This document shows, piece by piece, positions 18,967 through 27,991 of a DNA stretch of 58,069 nt. Numbering within the stretch: the stretch's first letter is position 1; each line of letters opens with the position of its first letter. Under the pieces are notes generated by a model. That model was not told the DNA's origin. It did no database searches and saw only the letters and a list, made by a program, of their open reading frames with translations. Origin of the DNA: an uncultured Acidobacteriia bacterium (GTDB taxonomy: Bacteria; Acidobacteriota; Terriglobia; Bryobacterales; Bryobacteraceae); contig CAIVVT010000012.1 in assembly GCA_903909435.1 (NCBI GenBank), positions 1 to 58,069 of the forward strand, written 5' to 3'. The position numbers were made by a program, and so were the translations under genes.

Positions 18967-19935
18967 ATGCCCGCCCACACCATCCTGGTCCTCGGCAGCC
19001 CCACCGCCAGCCATCTGGCCCTACTCCGGCGGCTGCCCGAAAACACGCGCGTTATTATCGGCGAAAGTTTCGAGGATTTTGAGGAGTTCGCGGCGGAGGC
19101 GCAGGTGGTCCTGCTGGCGGGGAGCTATGCCGGGCTGATGCGCACGTTGTGGCCCAGGCTGCGCAAGCTGCAGTGGGTCCATTCGCTGTGGGCCGGGCTG
19201 GAGTCCAATCTGTTTCAGGAACTGGTCGAGAGTACGGCGATTCTCACCAACGGACGAGGCGTTTTTGCACGCAGCCTGGGCGAGTTTGCCCTAGCCGGTA
19301 TGTTGCATTTCGCTAAGAACCTGGCGCGCATGAAGGCCCAGCAGGCGAACAAGCGCTGGGAGGTTTTCGATATCGAGGAGTTGTTCGGTCATACCTTAGG
19401 TGTCGTGGGCTACGGGGCCATCGGCCGCGTCGCGGCGGAACGCGCGCAGGCGTTTGGCATGCGGGTGCTGGCGCTGCGCCGTCACCCTGAGAATTGCGCG
19501 GACGATCCGCTGGTCGATCGCGCCTATCGGCCCAGCCAATTGAACACGCTGCTGGCGCAGTCGGATTATGTCCTGGTGGCCACGCCGCTGACACCCGAGA
19601 CGCGCGGGTTGATCGGCGCACCCGCGTTCGCCGTGATGAAGCCCAGCGCGGTGCTGATCAATCTGGGACGTGGGCCGGTGGTGGTGGAAGAACAGCTCGT
19701 GCTCGCCTTGCGCGAGCACCGCATCCGGGGCGCGGTGCTCGATGTGTTCGACCAGGAACCACTGCCGCCAGGTCACCCGCTGTGGGGCCTGGAAAACGTT
19801 CTGCTGTCGCCGCACACCGCCGACCATACCGAGACGTGGCTGCAGGACGCGGTGGAATTGTTCCTCGAAAACTACCGCCGTTTCGCCGCCGGGGAGCCGC
19901 TTTTGAACGTGACGGACAAGCGGCTGGGGTATTAG
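18967..19935 (+). CDS. D-2-hydroxyacid dehydrogenase (NAD-dependent)
   Basis: The product (322 residues from the ATG at 18967; a TTG lies 12 bases upstream) is a D-isomer-specific 2-hydroxyacid dehydrogenase. The nucleotide-binding GYGAIG is at 148-153. The catalytic triad of the family is visible as R235 (NLGRGPVV), E264 (FDQEPLP) and H283 (SPHTADHTE). It interconverts a 2-oxoacid and a D-2-hydroxyacid in the cytoplasm; the exact substrate cannot be read from the sequence. Two hairpins after the stop suggest that transcription ends there. Confidence 0.93.
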   Translation: MPAHTILVLGSPTASHLALLRRLPENTRVIIGESFEDFEEFAAEAQVVLLAGSYAGLMRTLWPRLRKLQWVHSLWAGLESNLFQELVESTAILTNGRGVFARSLGEFALAGMLHFAKNLARMKAQQANKRWEVFDIEELFGHTLGVVGYGAIGRVAAERAQAFGMRVLALRRHPENCADDPLVDRAYRPSQLNTLLAQSDYVLVATPLTPETRGLIGAPAFAVMKPSAVLINLGRGPVVVEEQLVLALREHRIRGAVLDVFDQEPLPPGHPLWGLENVLLSPHTADHTETWLQDAVELFLENYRRFAAGEPLLNVTDKRLGY

Positions 19936-19956
19936 TCTTGGGGGCGGATATTCCCA

Positions 19957-20040
19957 AACCGCTAAAATTAGCGGTTGCTTCGCTCAACCCATTGATTCTA
20001 AAGGGCCAGATTTCACAAACCGCTAATTTTTGGCGGTTTG
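19957..20040 (+). terminator. Two tandem hairpins sharing the arm AACCGCTAA
   Basis: The first hairpin is AACCGCTA-aaat-TAGCGGTT (19957-19976). The second is CAAACCGC (20016-20023) with GCGGTTTG (20033-20040), followed by TGTTTTGG. They lie between the dehydrogenase stop and the dehydratase start. The second has a weak U-rich tail and could terminate on the plus strand. Confidence 0.55.
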
Positions 20041-20081
20041 TGTTTTGGGGCTGGTCTAAAGTCCTGAGATATTAGGGGAAT

Positions 20082-21053
20082 ATGTCCTGCATCCAGCCCG
20101 AGGAGATCCGCCAGGCCACCGGACGCATCCGCCCCGTTGCCGCCGTAACGCCGGTGCTTACCTCGCGGACGTTGAACGCCCTCACCGGCGTTGAAGCGTA
20201 CCTCAAGGCGGAGAATTTCCAGCGCGGCGGCGCCTTCAAGATACGCGGCGCGACCAACTTCCTCTATTCCATCCCGGCGGCGGACCGCCCGCGCGGCGTG
20301 GTGGCGTTTTCCTCCGGCAATCACGCGCAGGCGGTGGCTATTGCCGCGCGCAGTCTGGGCATGCGGGCGACGCTCGTGATGCCCGCCGACGCTCCGAAAT
20401 CGAAGCTCGCCGCCACGCGCGAATACGGCGCGGAGATCGTACTCTACGACCGCCACAAGCAGAGCCGCGAAGCGATTGGTCGCAGCATCAGCGAGGAGAC
20501 GGGCGCCACCCTGGTCCCTCCCTTCGACCACCCCTGGATCATCGCCGGACAAGGAACCTGCGCGCTTGAGTTCCTGGCAGAAGTCGGCGGCCTGGACGCG
20601 CTGGTCGTGCCGCTGGGCGGGGGCGGGTTGATCTCCGGCTGCGCCACCATCGCCAAATCGATGCAGCCATCCATTCGCATCATGGGAGTAGAACCGGAAG
20701 CCGGCAACGATTACTGGCTCAGCCGGACGGCGGGCGTACCCGTGGAGATCGATCCTCCGGACACCATCGCCGACGGGTTGCGGACCACCAAGCCCGGGGT
20801 GCACACGTTCCCCATTGTCCAGAACCTGGTTGACGACATCCTGCTGGTCACCGACGACGAGATTCGCGCGGCCATGCGCTTCCTGCTCACGCGCATGAAG
20901 ATCGTCGTGGAGCCCAGCGGTGCGGTCGGAGTGGCCGCGCTGATGCGCGCGAAACTGCCGGTCCGTCTTCGCAAAATCGGGGTCGTCCTCTCGGGAGGCA
21001 ACGTCGATCTGCCGTTGTTGGCTAGTCTGGCCGAGGGCACACCAGAGCATTAA
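20082..21053 (+). CDS. PLP-dependent threonine/serine dehydratase-like enzyme
   Basis: The 323-residue product is a fold-type II PLP enzyme. The Schiff-base lysine is K53 in GGAFKIRGA, the substrate loop SSGNH is at 77-81, and the glycine-rich phosphate-binding loop GGGGL is at 179-183. The lack of a C-terminal ACT domain fits catabolic threonine dehydratase, serine racemase or threo-3-hydroxyaspartate ammonia-lyase rather than biosynthetic IlvA. The ATG at 20082 follows AGGGGAAT. It stands between terminator-like hairpins and the receptor gene. Confidence 0.9.
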   Translation: MSCIQPEEIRQATGRIRPVAAVTPVLTSRTLNALTGVEAYLKAENFQRGGAFKIRGATNFLYSIPAADRPRGVVAFSSGNHAQAVAIAARSLGMRATLVMPADAPKSKLAATREYGAEIVLYDRHKQSREAIGRSISEETGATLVPPFDHPWIIAGQGTCALEFLAEVGGLDALVVPLGGGGLISGCATIAKSMQPSIRIMGVEPEAGNDYWLSRTAGVPVEIDPPDTIADGLRTTKPGVHTFPIVQNLVDDILLVTDDEIRAAMRFLLTRMKIVVEPSGAVGVAALMRAKLPVRLRKIGVVLSGGNVDLPLLASLAEGTPEH

Positions 21054-21135
21054 ACCCTGTTCACATATTCGACATCGAATTGAAAACCCTGATTGCTACC
21101 CTGGATCTCACTCTCTGAAAGGGGTATTTACCAGA

Positions 21136-24100
21136 ATGCAATCCAGACACCTGCTAGCTCTGGCAGTCGGTCTTTTCCTGCCATTGTTTTGCCAGGCCCA
21201 ATCAACGTTCGGCTCCATCGTCGGAAACGTGAAGGACCCTGCGGGCGCGGCCGTGGCCGGTGCCGTCGTCACCATCCGAAACCAGGCGGAGAACACAAGC
21301 AGGCAGGTGTTGGCCGACCACGAAGGCAACTACGAGGCGCTCAACTTGAAGCCGAGCACGTACTCGGTCAAAGTCAGCCATCCCGGCTTCCAGGCCGCGC
21401 AATTCAACGAGGTAACTCTGCTGGCGCGCCAGTCCGTCCGCGTAGACGCGTTGCTCACCGTCGGCGCTGTGGAACAATCGGTCACGGTGGAGGCAACGGC
21501 CGGCGTGATCGCGTCGGAGACTTCAACCGTCGCGTCGAGCTATGGTTCCGAAAGGATCATCTCCCTTCCCACCAACCTGCGTGCCTCCGGCAGCACCAGC
21601 CCGTTCTATACGATCCAGACACTGCCCGGCGTGCAGTCGGATAATGGCGGCGCTCTGAGCATCCAGGGCTCGCTGCCGAACCAGACGGAATCCACCATCG
21701 ACGGCATCACCGCGCAGCGTGTGCGCGGCAACACCCCGCTGGTCGAGGTCTATCCGTCCACCGAGAACATCGCCGAGATGCGTGTCCAGGGTGTTGGAAA
21801 CAACGCCGAGTACGGGGCGGCTGGCGACATCACCACCATCACCAAGAGCGGCACTAACCAGTACCACGGCTCCGCCGCATGGTATTACCAGAACGCCGAA
21901 CTCGACTCGAATTCGTACGGCTCGAACAGCAAACCGCAGAAGGAAGTGAACAACTACAGCTTCGCCGTCGGCGGCCCGGCCACGATACCCGGCGTTTACA
22001 AAGGCAAGGACCGGACGTTCTTCTTCGCCGACTTCGAGCAGTTGATCTACCCGCGCACATCCATCACACAGAACTACGTCCCAACCGACGCCATGAAGAA
22101 GGGCGATTTCACCAACGAGCCGGGCACGTTGCTCGACCCAGCGACGGGCAAGCCGCTGGGTGGACGCATCCTGCCGGCTGCCAGCATCAGCCCCATCGCC
22201 AACAAGATTCTCTCCACGTTCTATCCCACGCCGAACACCGGCGACCTGACCGTTTCTCATGACACGAACTACGTGGTCAACAAGGGCTCCGACATCAACT
22301 CCAAGCAGTTCGATATCCGCGGCGATCACTACCTGTCGTCGAAACAGTCCGTCTTCGGGCGCTTCAGCCTGAAGAACTCGACCAACCTGAGTCCCAACGA
22401 TCTGTTGATGCCCACCACCAGCAACGGGCTTAACGATCGCTCGCTGGCGATCTCTTACAACTACGCGATTTCGGCGCACATTTTGAACGAGTTCCGTCTG
22501 GGCTACTCGACCGAATCGCCGAACAGCAATTTCTCTTTCGACGGCAAGGCGTTTGAAAAATCGCTGGGCTTCAATGGCCTGCCTGGTACGCCCTTCAACG
22601 GCTTGCCGGACATCAACTTCGACAATCTGACGGGGATGGGCGTCGGACGCGTGCAGAGTGCCGACGTCTACCGCACTTTCCAGGTCAACAACAATACGAC
22701 GTGGATCTTCGGCCGCCACTCGGTGAAGCTCGGCGTGGACATCCGCTGGCTGCGCAGCAAGACCGCGCTGGGGTTCATCGATGCGGACAACTTCGGCAGC
22801 TTCTACTTCACCGGCGCGTTCAGCAAGAACGAATTCGCCGACTTCCTGTATGGCCTCCCGTCCAACACCAACTACGGCAACGTGCAGATGGACAACGATG
22901 GCCGTGCACGCCAGTACCACTCCTACATCCAGGACACCTTCCGCGTCAGCCCGAAACTGACCCTGGAATATGGAATCCGCTGGGACTATCAGCCGCCCTT
23001 CACCGACGCGGCCGGCAACATCGGCAACTTCGACCGCAGCATTGCTAAGACCGGCGCGGTGATCTACCCCTCGAGCCCACAGGCGGCGAGCCTGCTGGCG
23101 CCGGGTCTCGAGCTTGCGGTCAACGCCTGCCCTGGCACGCCGAACCTGCCTGGGCCGGGACCGGGGCTGCCTGGTGTGCCTTGCACGCCGTTCAAAACCG
23201 CATCGGCCGCGGGTCTCCCCGAAGGACTGCGCAACGACTATCAGTTCAACTTCGCACCCCGCTTCGGATTCGCCTACCGTCCCTTCAGCAATGCGAACAC
23301 GGTCGTGCGCGGCGGCTTCGGCACTTTCTGGTCGCCCGTTCTCGGCGCTGCGTTCTATTCGCTGACTGGCACCTCCGGCACCGACGTGCGCGAGTTCAAC
23401 AATATCGGAGCCGACGGTCAACCGATCTTCCGCTGGCCCGACGCCCACAGCATTTCCAGCGGTGTAACGGCGTCAGATTACGGCACGGCCTACTTCGGTA
23501 CGGCCAACTCCATTCAATTCAAGAACCCGGTGATGTACCAGTGGAACTTCTCGATTGACCGCAACATCGGCTTCAACACCGGACTGCGCCTGTCCTACAT
23601 TGGCGAGCACTCGGTGCACCTGGCCTTCTCCCCGAATCTCAACCAGTCGGCGAATTCCACCGCCTACTTCGCGCTCCAGCCTCTGACCAGCCGGCCATTC
23701 CCTTACTGGGGCCGCATCGAGAGCCGGGACACGGGCGCTACGGCCCGCTATCACGCACTGCAGATCGAAGCCAACCGCCGCTTCCAGGGCGGTCTGACCT
23801 TCACCACGGCCTACACCTGGGCCAAGAACCTGAACGATATGGGTGGCCCGAATCCGACCGGGTTCGGCGGCGAAACAGGGAACGGGCGCATCCTGAATTC
23901 TTACGACCGGGCCTCGAACATGGGCAACGATTACGGTACCCGGCGGCATCGCTTTATCGGGACTGCCGTCTACGAACTGCCGGTCGGCAAGGGCCGCAAG
24001 TTCATGAATCATGCCAATGCGTTGACCGACGGCATCCTGGGCGGATGGCGGCTCAGTTCCATCCTGCTGCTCCAGACTGGCCCTCACATGACGCCTTACT

Positions 24101-24570
24101 TCGGCGGTGGCGATCCGTCGGGCTCGGGCACGGGTTTCTACAGAAACCAGCGTCCTGACCGGGTTGCTTCCGGCTCGGTCTCCAATCCGACCGTGGCGCA
24201 ATGGGTGGACCGGAGCGCTTTCGTCTGCCCGGGTCAGACGGCGGGCAGCGCGACACAGTACAACTGCAGCATCGGTATCAACCCGGCGTCCGACCCCGCG
24301 CCTATCGGGCGCTTCGGCAACGCGGGCGTTGGTATTCTCGAAGGCCCTGGCACAGTGAATCTCTCCATGGGCTTCGGCAAGACCTTCGCCATCAAGGAGC
24401 GGTTGAAGATCAAGATCGAAGGCAGCTTCACGAATCTGCCCGATCACACGAACTACGCAGATCCCATTCTCAACCTCACGAACAGTTCGTTCGGCAAAGT
24501 CACTGCGGAACGCGGCGCGGAATTTGGCGGTCACCGTACCGGCCAGGTCGGCACCCGCATCGAGTTCTAG
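21136..24570 (+). CDS. Oar-like TonB-dependent outer-membrane receptor
   Basis: The 1144-residue product starts with a signal peptide ending FCQAQS. A carboxypeptidase-regulatory/CNA-B-like domain follows (about 23-115: GSIVGNVKDPAGAAVAGAVVTIRN), then a plug domain with SIQGSLPNQTESTIDGI and a very long beta-barrel ending in HRTGQVGTRIEF, with the C-terminal aromatic residue expected of outer-membrane barrels. This layout is the large Oar/OmpA-related receptor class expanded in Acidobacteriota. No TonB or binding-protein partner lies nearby. Likely substrates are carbohydrates or peptides, but nothing here decides. An AAGGGG site precedes the ATG. Confidence 0.93.
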   Translation: MQSRHLLALAVGLFLPLFCQAQSTFGSIVGNVKDPAGAAVAGAVVTIRNQAENTSRQVLADHEGNYEALNLKPSTYSVKVSHPGFQAAQFNEVTLLARQSVRVDALLTVGAVEQSVTVEATAGVIASETSTVASSYGSERIISLPTNLRASGSTSPFYTIQTLPGVQSDNGGALSIQGSLPNQTESTIDGITAQRVRGNTPLVEVYPSTENIAEMRVQGVGNNAEYGAAGDITTITKSGTNQYHGSAAWYYQNAELDSNSYGSNSKPQKEVNNYSFAVGGPATIPGVYKGKDRTFFFADFEQLIYPRTSITQNYVPTDAMKKGDFTNEPGTLLDPATGKPLGGRILPAASISPIANKILSTFYPTPNTGDLTVSHDTNYVVNKGSDINSKQFDIRGDHYLSSKQSVFGRFSLKNSTNLSPNDLLMPTTSNGLNDRSLAISYNYAISAHILNEFRLGYSTESPNSNFSFDGKAFEKSLGFNGLPGTPFNGLPDINFDNLTGMGVGRVQSADVYRTFQVNNNTTWIFGRHSVKLGVDIRWLRSKTALGFIDADNFGSFYFTGAFSKNEFADFLYGLPSNTNYGNVQMDNDGRARQYHSYIQDTFRVSPKLTLEYGIRWDYQPPFTDAAGNIGNFDRSIAKTGAVIYPSSPQAASLLAPGLELAVNACPGTPNLPGPGPGLPGVPCTPFKTASAAGLPEGLRNDYQFNFAPRFGFAYRPFSNANTVVRGGFGTFWSPVLGAAFYSLTGTSGTDVREFNNIGADGQPIFRWPDAHSISSGVTASDYGTAYFGTANSIQFKNPVMYQWNFSIDRNIGFNTGLRLSYIGEHSVHLAFSPNLNQSANSTAYFALQPLTSRPFPYWGRIESRDTGATARYHALQIEANRRFQGGLTFTTAYTWAKNLNDMGGPNPTGFGGETGNGRILNSYDRASNMGNDYGTRRHRFIGTAVYELPVGKGRKFMNHANALTDGILGGWRLSSILLLQTGPHMTPYFGGGDPSGSGTGFYRNQRPDRVASGSVSNPTVAQWVDRSAFVCPGQTAGSATQYNCSIGINPASDPAPIGRFGNAGVGILEGPGTVNLSMGFGKTFAIKERLKIKIEGSFTNLPDHTNYADPILNLTNSSFGKVTAERGAEFGGHRTGQVGTRIEF

Positions 24571-24620
24571 GCGGCAGTTGAGAAGCGCGGCGAATCAGCG
24601 TTCGCCGTAACGCAAAACAA

Positions 24621-24654
24621 AACAAGGGCGTCCCGCATCCGGGACGCCCTTGTT
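24621..24654. terminator. Strong bidirectional terminator
   Basis: A perfect 15-base stem, AACAAGGGCGTCCCG (24621-24635) with its complement (24640-24654), closes a 4-base CATC loop. A-rich sequence precedes and T-containing sequence follows, so it can stop transcription from both sides. It sits between the convergent receptor and TlpA-like genes. Confidence 0.9.
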
Positions 24655-24687
24655 GCCGTTTGAGTGGGCTAAAGCTCGCCGGCGGCC

Positions 24688-25239
24688 CTATTTTGCGGGC
24701 GCTTTGGCGGGAGTAGCGGGAGCGCCGGCCAGCAGTTTGTCGATGCTCGCGAATAGACTTGGGCCGGCCAGCAAGGCCTCGTCCCGCTGTCCATCGTAGT
24801 CTTCACGGATCATGCCGCTTTTGTCTACCAGGAACAACTGTGGAAACGACACATTCGGATTCGCGGGCGTCGCCTTCATGATGGCCGCGGCCGTCTGTCC
24901 GCAGTCGAACAGGATCGGGTAGCGGACGTGAAAGCGAATCACGAACTTCCTCACCGTCTCCGCATTGTCCGGAGGGACCACGATGGAGAGAATGGCAATC
25001 TTGTCCCCATACTTGTCCTGCACCTTCTCGATGTGAGCCGCGAGTTCCTGGCAGTGCGGGCAAGTGGTTTGCATCAACTCCACGAGCACCACCTTGCCGC
25101 GATAGTCGAGGATATCGTGATAGGTGGCACTCGAATCGGGCAGCGAGAAACTCGGAACGCGCCGTCCGGAAAGCGGACCGGCAGAAAGCAACGCCACGCA
25201 GAGCGTCAGGCCGAGCATCGTCAGAATTATCTTTTTCAT
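24688..25239 (-). CDS. Secreted TlpA/ResA-like thioredoxin-fold protein
   Basis: The 183-residue product has an N-terminal signal or anchor ([20 protein letters not shown]) and a thioredoxin-like fold of the AhpC-TSA/Redoxin type, with active-site CPHC at 60-63 and the cis-proline segment [10 protein letters not shown]. The C-terminus is an Ala/Pro/Lys tail. It probably acts as a periplasmic thiol oxidoreductase. Its ATG overlaps the mtnA stop by 4 bases (ATGA), making it the last gene of the uvrA operon. Confidence 0.88.
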   Translation of the reverse strand: MKKIILTMLGLTLCVALLSAGPLSGRRVPSFSLPDSSATYHDILDYRGKVVLVELMQTTCPHCQELAAHIEKVQDKYGDKIAILSIVVPPDNAETVRKFVIRFHVRYPILFDCGQTAAAIMKATPANPNVSFPQLFLVDKSGMIREDYDGQRDEALLAGPSLFASIDKLLAGAPATPAKAPAK

Positions 25240-26279
25240 TTCAAATCCCCTTCGGCTGCGGCCAGCGCTCGCAAGGACTCGCCATACGGCGCGCGGGCCA
25301 CACCCCGTTCTGTGATGATCGCGGTTACATACTTCGACGGTGTCACGTCGAAGGCTGGGTTTTCAACTTGAGTATTCTCCGGTGCTACGGGCGTCCCGAA
25401 GACCTCTGTCACCTCGCTGGCGGGCCGCTGTTCAATGGGGATCTGGTCGCCGCTGGCGAGAGTCAGGTCGAGCGTCGAGATCGGGGCGGCGACGTAGAAC
25501 GGCACTCCGTTCTCCTTGGCCAGCACTGCCACGCTGTAGGTGCCGATCTTGTTGGCAACGTCGCCATTGGAGGCGATGCGATCCGCACCCACCACGACGC
25601 AGCCGATGCGCCCGCTTTTCAGGAAATGACCGGCCATGTTGTCGGTGATCAGCTTCACCGGGATGTTGTCCTGCTGCAACTCCCAGACGGTCAGGCGCGC
25701 GCCTTGCAGGAATGGACGGGTCTCGTCGGCAAACACGTCGATCCGTTTGCCGGCTTCGACCGCAGCGCGGATCACGCCCAATGCGGTGCCGTAACCCGCT
25801 GTGGCCAGCGCGCCCGCGTTGCAGTGCGTTAGCACCGTCTTGCCGTCGGGCACGAGCGGCTCGCCGTTTGCGCCGATGGCGCGGTTGATCGCGATGTCGT
25901 CGCGGTAGACGAGTTGAGCCTCCTCGACCAGCGCCGCACGAATCGCCGCGATCGGCTGACCCTGCAGGGAAGCGTAAAGCCGCTTCATCCGGTCGATAGC
26001 CCAGAACAGGTTCACCGCGGTCGGCCGCGTGGCTGCAAGCGTCGCGCAGATAGTCTCGAACTCGCTGTCGAGCGTCGCTTCCGCAGCGTGATTCACGCCC
26101 AGCGCCACGCCCATCGCGGCCGCGACGCCGATGGCCGGCGCGCCGCGAATTACCATGGTTTTGATGGCGTCAGCGACCTCCAGATAAGTCTGGCAGGTTA
26201 CGAATTCAGTCACGCGCGGAAGGCGTGTCTGGTCGATCATGACCACGCCGCGCGTGGTCCATTCGATGGTTTCAACCAT
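25236..26279 (-). CDS. mtnA: S-methyl-5-thioribose-1-phosphate isomerase
   Basis: MtnA converts methylthioribose-1-phosphate to methylthioribulose-1-phosphate in methionine salvage. The open frame extends to 26594, but the part above 26279 lies over the preceding gene; the ATG at 26277-26279 gives 347 residues, the normal length, starting MVETIEWT. The catalytic pair is visible as C153 ([12 protein letters not shown]) and D233 ([17 protein letters not shown]), 80 residues apart as in characterised MtnA. The start overlaps the CPBP gene end by 8 bases. No other methionine-salvage gene is in the window. Confidence 0.96.
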   Translation of the reverse strand: MVETIEWTTRGVVMIDQTRLPRVTEFVTCQTYLEVADAIKTMVIRGAPAIGVAAAMGVALGVNHAAEATLDSEFETICATLAATRPTAVNLFWAIDRMKRLYASLQGQPIAAIRAALVEEAQLVYRDDIAINRAIGANGEPLVPDGKTVLTHCNAGALATAGYGTALGVIRAAVEAGKRIDVFADETRPFLQGARLTVWELQQDNIPVKLITDNMAGHFLKSGRIGCVVVGADRIASNGDVANKIGTYSVAVLAKENGVPFYVAAPISTLDLTLASGDQIPIEQRPASEVTEVFGTPVAPENTQVENPAFDVTPSKYVTAIITERGVARAPYGESLRALAAAEGDLK

Positions 26280-27039
26280 GCGGGGGAGAAGTCCTTCCTT
26301 GGAGCAGATAGCCCATGAAAAACATGAGATTGTAGCCGGAGTGCAGCAGCGTCGAAGCGCCCGTGGAGTTCCAGCGCAGACGCGTCCAACCAAAGGCGCA
26401 CGATGCGATGAACACCAGCAGCAGGTATTGCCAGTGCCACTGGTATTCAAAACCGTGGAGTGCGGCGAAGAGCAGGCTGGTGCCTGCGATGCCTGCGATC
26501 GTGCCCAGGGTTCGTATTGCGACGGGCTGCAGAAAGCCGCGAAAGACGACCTCTTCGGCAACCGGGCCAAGCGTCGAGGCGAACACGATAACAACGAGGA
26601 TCGAGGCCGGGTCGCGCATGAGCCGCATCACGGGGTTGTCAACTGTTGGAGTGTGGAAGGCCAGACCCAGCAGCCCCATGGCGAGGGCCAGCGCAAAGCC
26701 CGCGGCAAACAGTCGCGCACCAGTGGCCGGAGCGACGGCCCAGCGCAGCGCCGACCATACGCCATTTGAATAACGCACTATCAGGATCAGCCAGAGCAGG
26801 CCGTACGCCACGAGGTAGAGCAATCCCTGCATGGCGAGCAAGCCGATTGCTTTGTCCATCCGCCAGTGCAGGGTCTTCCCGGCTGCGAAGATCAGAACCG
26901 CTACTGCGGCGAGCACGATCGGCGCCCCGGCCGCGAATAGGGCCACATCGGTCCAGCCCCAAAACGGCTCGCGTTCGGTATCCTGCGGCGCCTCGAGCGG
27001 TGCGGAAATGGGTTCGGCTAGCGGCCCGGGATCAGACAT
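26272..27039 (-). CDS. CPBP-family intramembrane metalloprotease
   Basis: The 255-residue membrane protein has a hydrophilic N-terminal tail of about 25 residues and roughly seven hydrophobic segments. The abi/CAAX-protease motifs are intact: EEVVFR at 162-167, H195 in FAALHG and H233 in LLHSGYN. These residues form the glutamate/histidine intramembrane active site of the Rce1-type family. Its substrate is unknown; bacterial members cleave membrane peptides or serve in bacteriocin immunity. Both ends overlap neighbours by 8 bases, so it is part of the uvrA operon. Confidence 0.88.
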   Translation of the reverse strand: MSDPGPLAEPISAPLEAPQDTEREPFWGWTDVALFAAGAPIVLAAVAVLIFAAGKTLHWRMDKAIGLLAMQGLLYLVAYGLLWLILIVRYSNGVWSALRWAVAPATGARLFAAGFALALAMGLLGLAFHTPTVDNPVMRLMRDPASILVVIVFASTLGPVAEEVVFRGFLQPVAIRTLGTIAGIAGTSLLFAALHGFEYQWHWQYLLLVFIASCAFGWTRLRWNSTGASTLLHSGYNLMFFMGYLLQGRTSPPHG

Positions 27040-27991
27040 CCAGGTCCGCCAGAATCGCAGCCAACAAGGGAATCAGGATTTCGTGGTGGCCGGTGATGGA
27101 ATGGCCCTTGCCGCCGCTTTCCGCGTGCGGCCGCTCCACCACGTTCATGCGCGGGCGGTAGTGCTGCAGGAAGTCGAAATTGGCCGTCGTGAAATCGGCC
27201 AGCGGGAACCCGAGATTGCGCACCGCGCTCACGGCCTTCAGGAACACTTCGGGCAGGACCACGGCTGAGCCGACGTTCAGGTAGATGCCACCGTCGTTCA
27301 ACCCGCGCACCAGCGCGCCGAACAAGCGGAAGTCGTGATGCGTGGCCGCGCCGATGGCCGCGCCGCTCGCTTCCGGATGAGTGTGCGGCGTGTCGGTGCC
27401 GACGGCGACGTGGACCGTCACGGGGATCTGCCTGCGCCAGGCTTGCAGCAACAGACAGGCGGGCGCAAAGGCGGGATTCGCAGCCTCCGAAAGCCGTTCG
27501 CCCAGGGCCTCGCCCATGCCGATCCCTTTGGCCTGGGCCAGGACAATCGCCTGGTTCATTTCACGCCCGGTTTCCTCCGCCGAACCGAATCGGCCATCCG
27601 GCAGGACCGCTTCGACATCTTCACTCGTCTGTCCCGCGACGCCGATCTCAAAGTCGTGGATCGAGGCAGCTCCGTTCATGGCCAACGCACTCACGTATCC
27701 CCGCTCCATCAAATCCACGATGACCGGCGCAAGGCCGCATTTTACGACGTGCCCACCGATGCCCCAGAGCATGGCCCGACCGTTCGCCCGCGCGCGATAC
27801 AGCGCGGCAACGATCTCCCGCAGCGATTCCGCCGCCAGAAGCTTTGGCAACCGGTCCAGCCAGCCGGAAAGCGTCAGGCCCTGCTCCGGCGCCGCGGCCA
27901 TGTGCTCCATCCGGACCTTGCCCCCTCGCGCCGCAATGGGGATGGTCGAAAGAGAGGAGAAATCCAACAGCTCCACAGGATAGCGGCTCAA
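27032..27991 (-). CDS. Conserved protein of unknown function, weakly deoxyhypusine-synthase-like
   Basis: I do not firmly recognise this 319-residue protein. It has no signal peptide or membrane segment, so it is cytoplasmic. Notable blocks are [20 protein letters not shown] followed by [11 protein letters not shown], then [37 protein letters not shown] and [13 protein letters not shown]. The many His, Asp and Gly-rich turns suggest an enzyme. The first block faintly recalls the NAD-binding part of the deoxyhypusine synthase fold, but the lysine-containing active site of true deoxyhypusine synthases is not recognisable. It overlaps uvrA by 4 bases and the CPBP gene by 8. Confidence 0.55.
   Translation of the reverse strand: MSRYPVELLDFSSLSTIPIAARGGKVRMEHMAAAPEQGLTLSGWLDRLPKLLAAESLREIVAALYRARANGRAMLWGIGGHVVKCGLAPVIVDLMERGYVSALAMNGAASIHDFEIGVAGQTSEDVEAVLPDGRFGSAEETGREMNQAIVLAQAKGIGMGEALGERLSEAANPAFAPACLLLQAWRRQIPVTVHVAVGTDTPHTHPEASGAAIGAATHHDFRLFGALVRGLNDGGIYLNVGSAVVLPEVFLKAVSAVRNLGFPLADFTTANFDFLQHYRPRMNVVERPHAESGGKGHSITGHHEILIPLLAAILADLDV

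Noticed and set aside
21523..23448. A 641-codon minus-strand open frame inside the receptor gene
   Set aside because: It is fully antisense to the Oar-like receptor, with Arg/Gly/Val-rich low-complexity sequence and no domain.
25236..26594. Longer mtnA reading frame starting at 26594
   Set aside because: The extra 105 codons lie over the CPBP gene in another frame, and MtnA proteins start at the [11 protein letters not shown] sequence.
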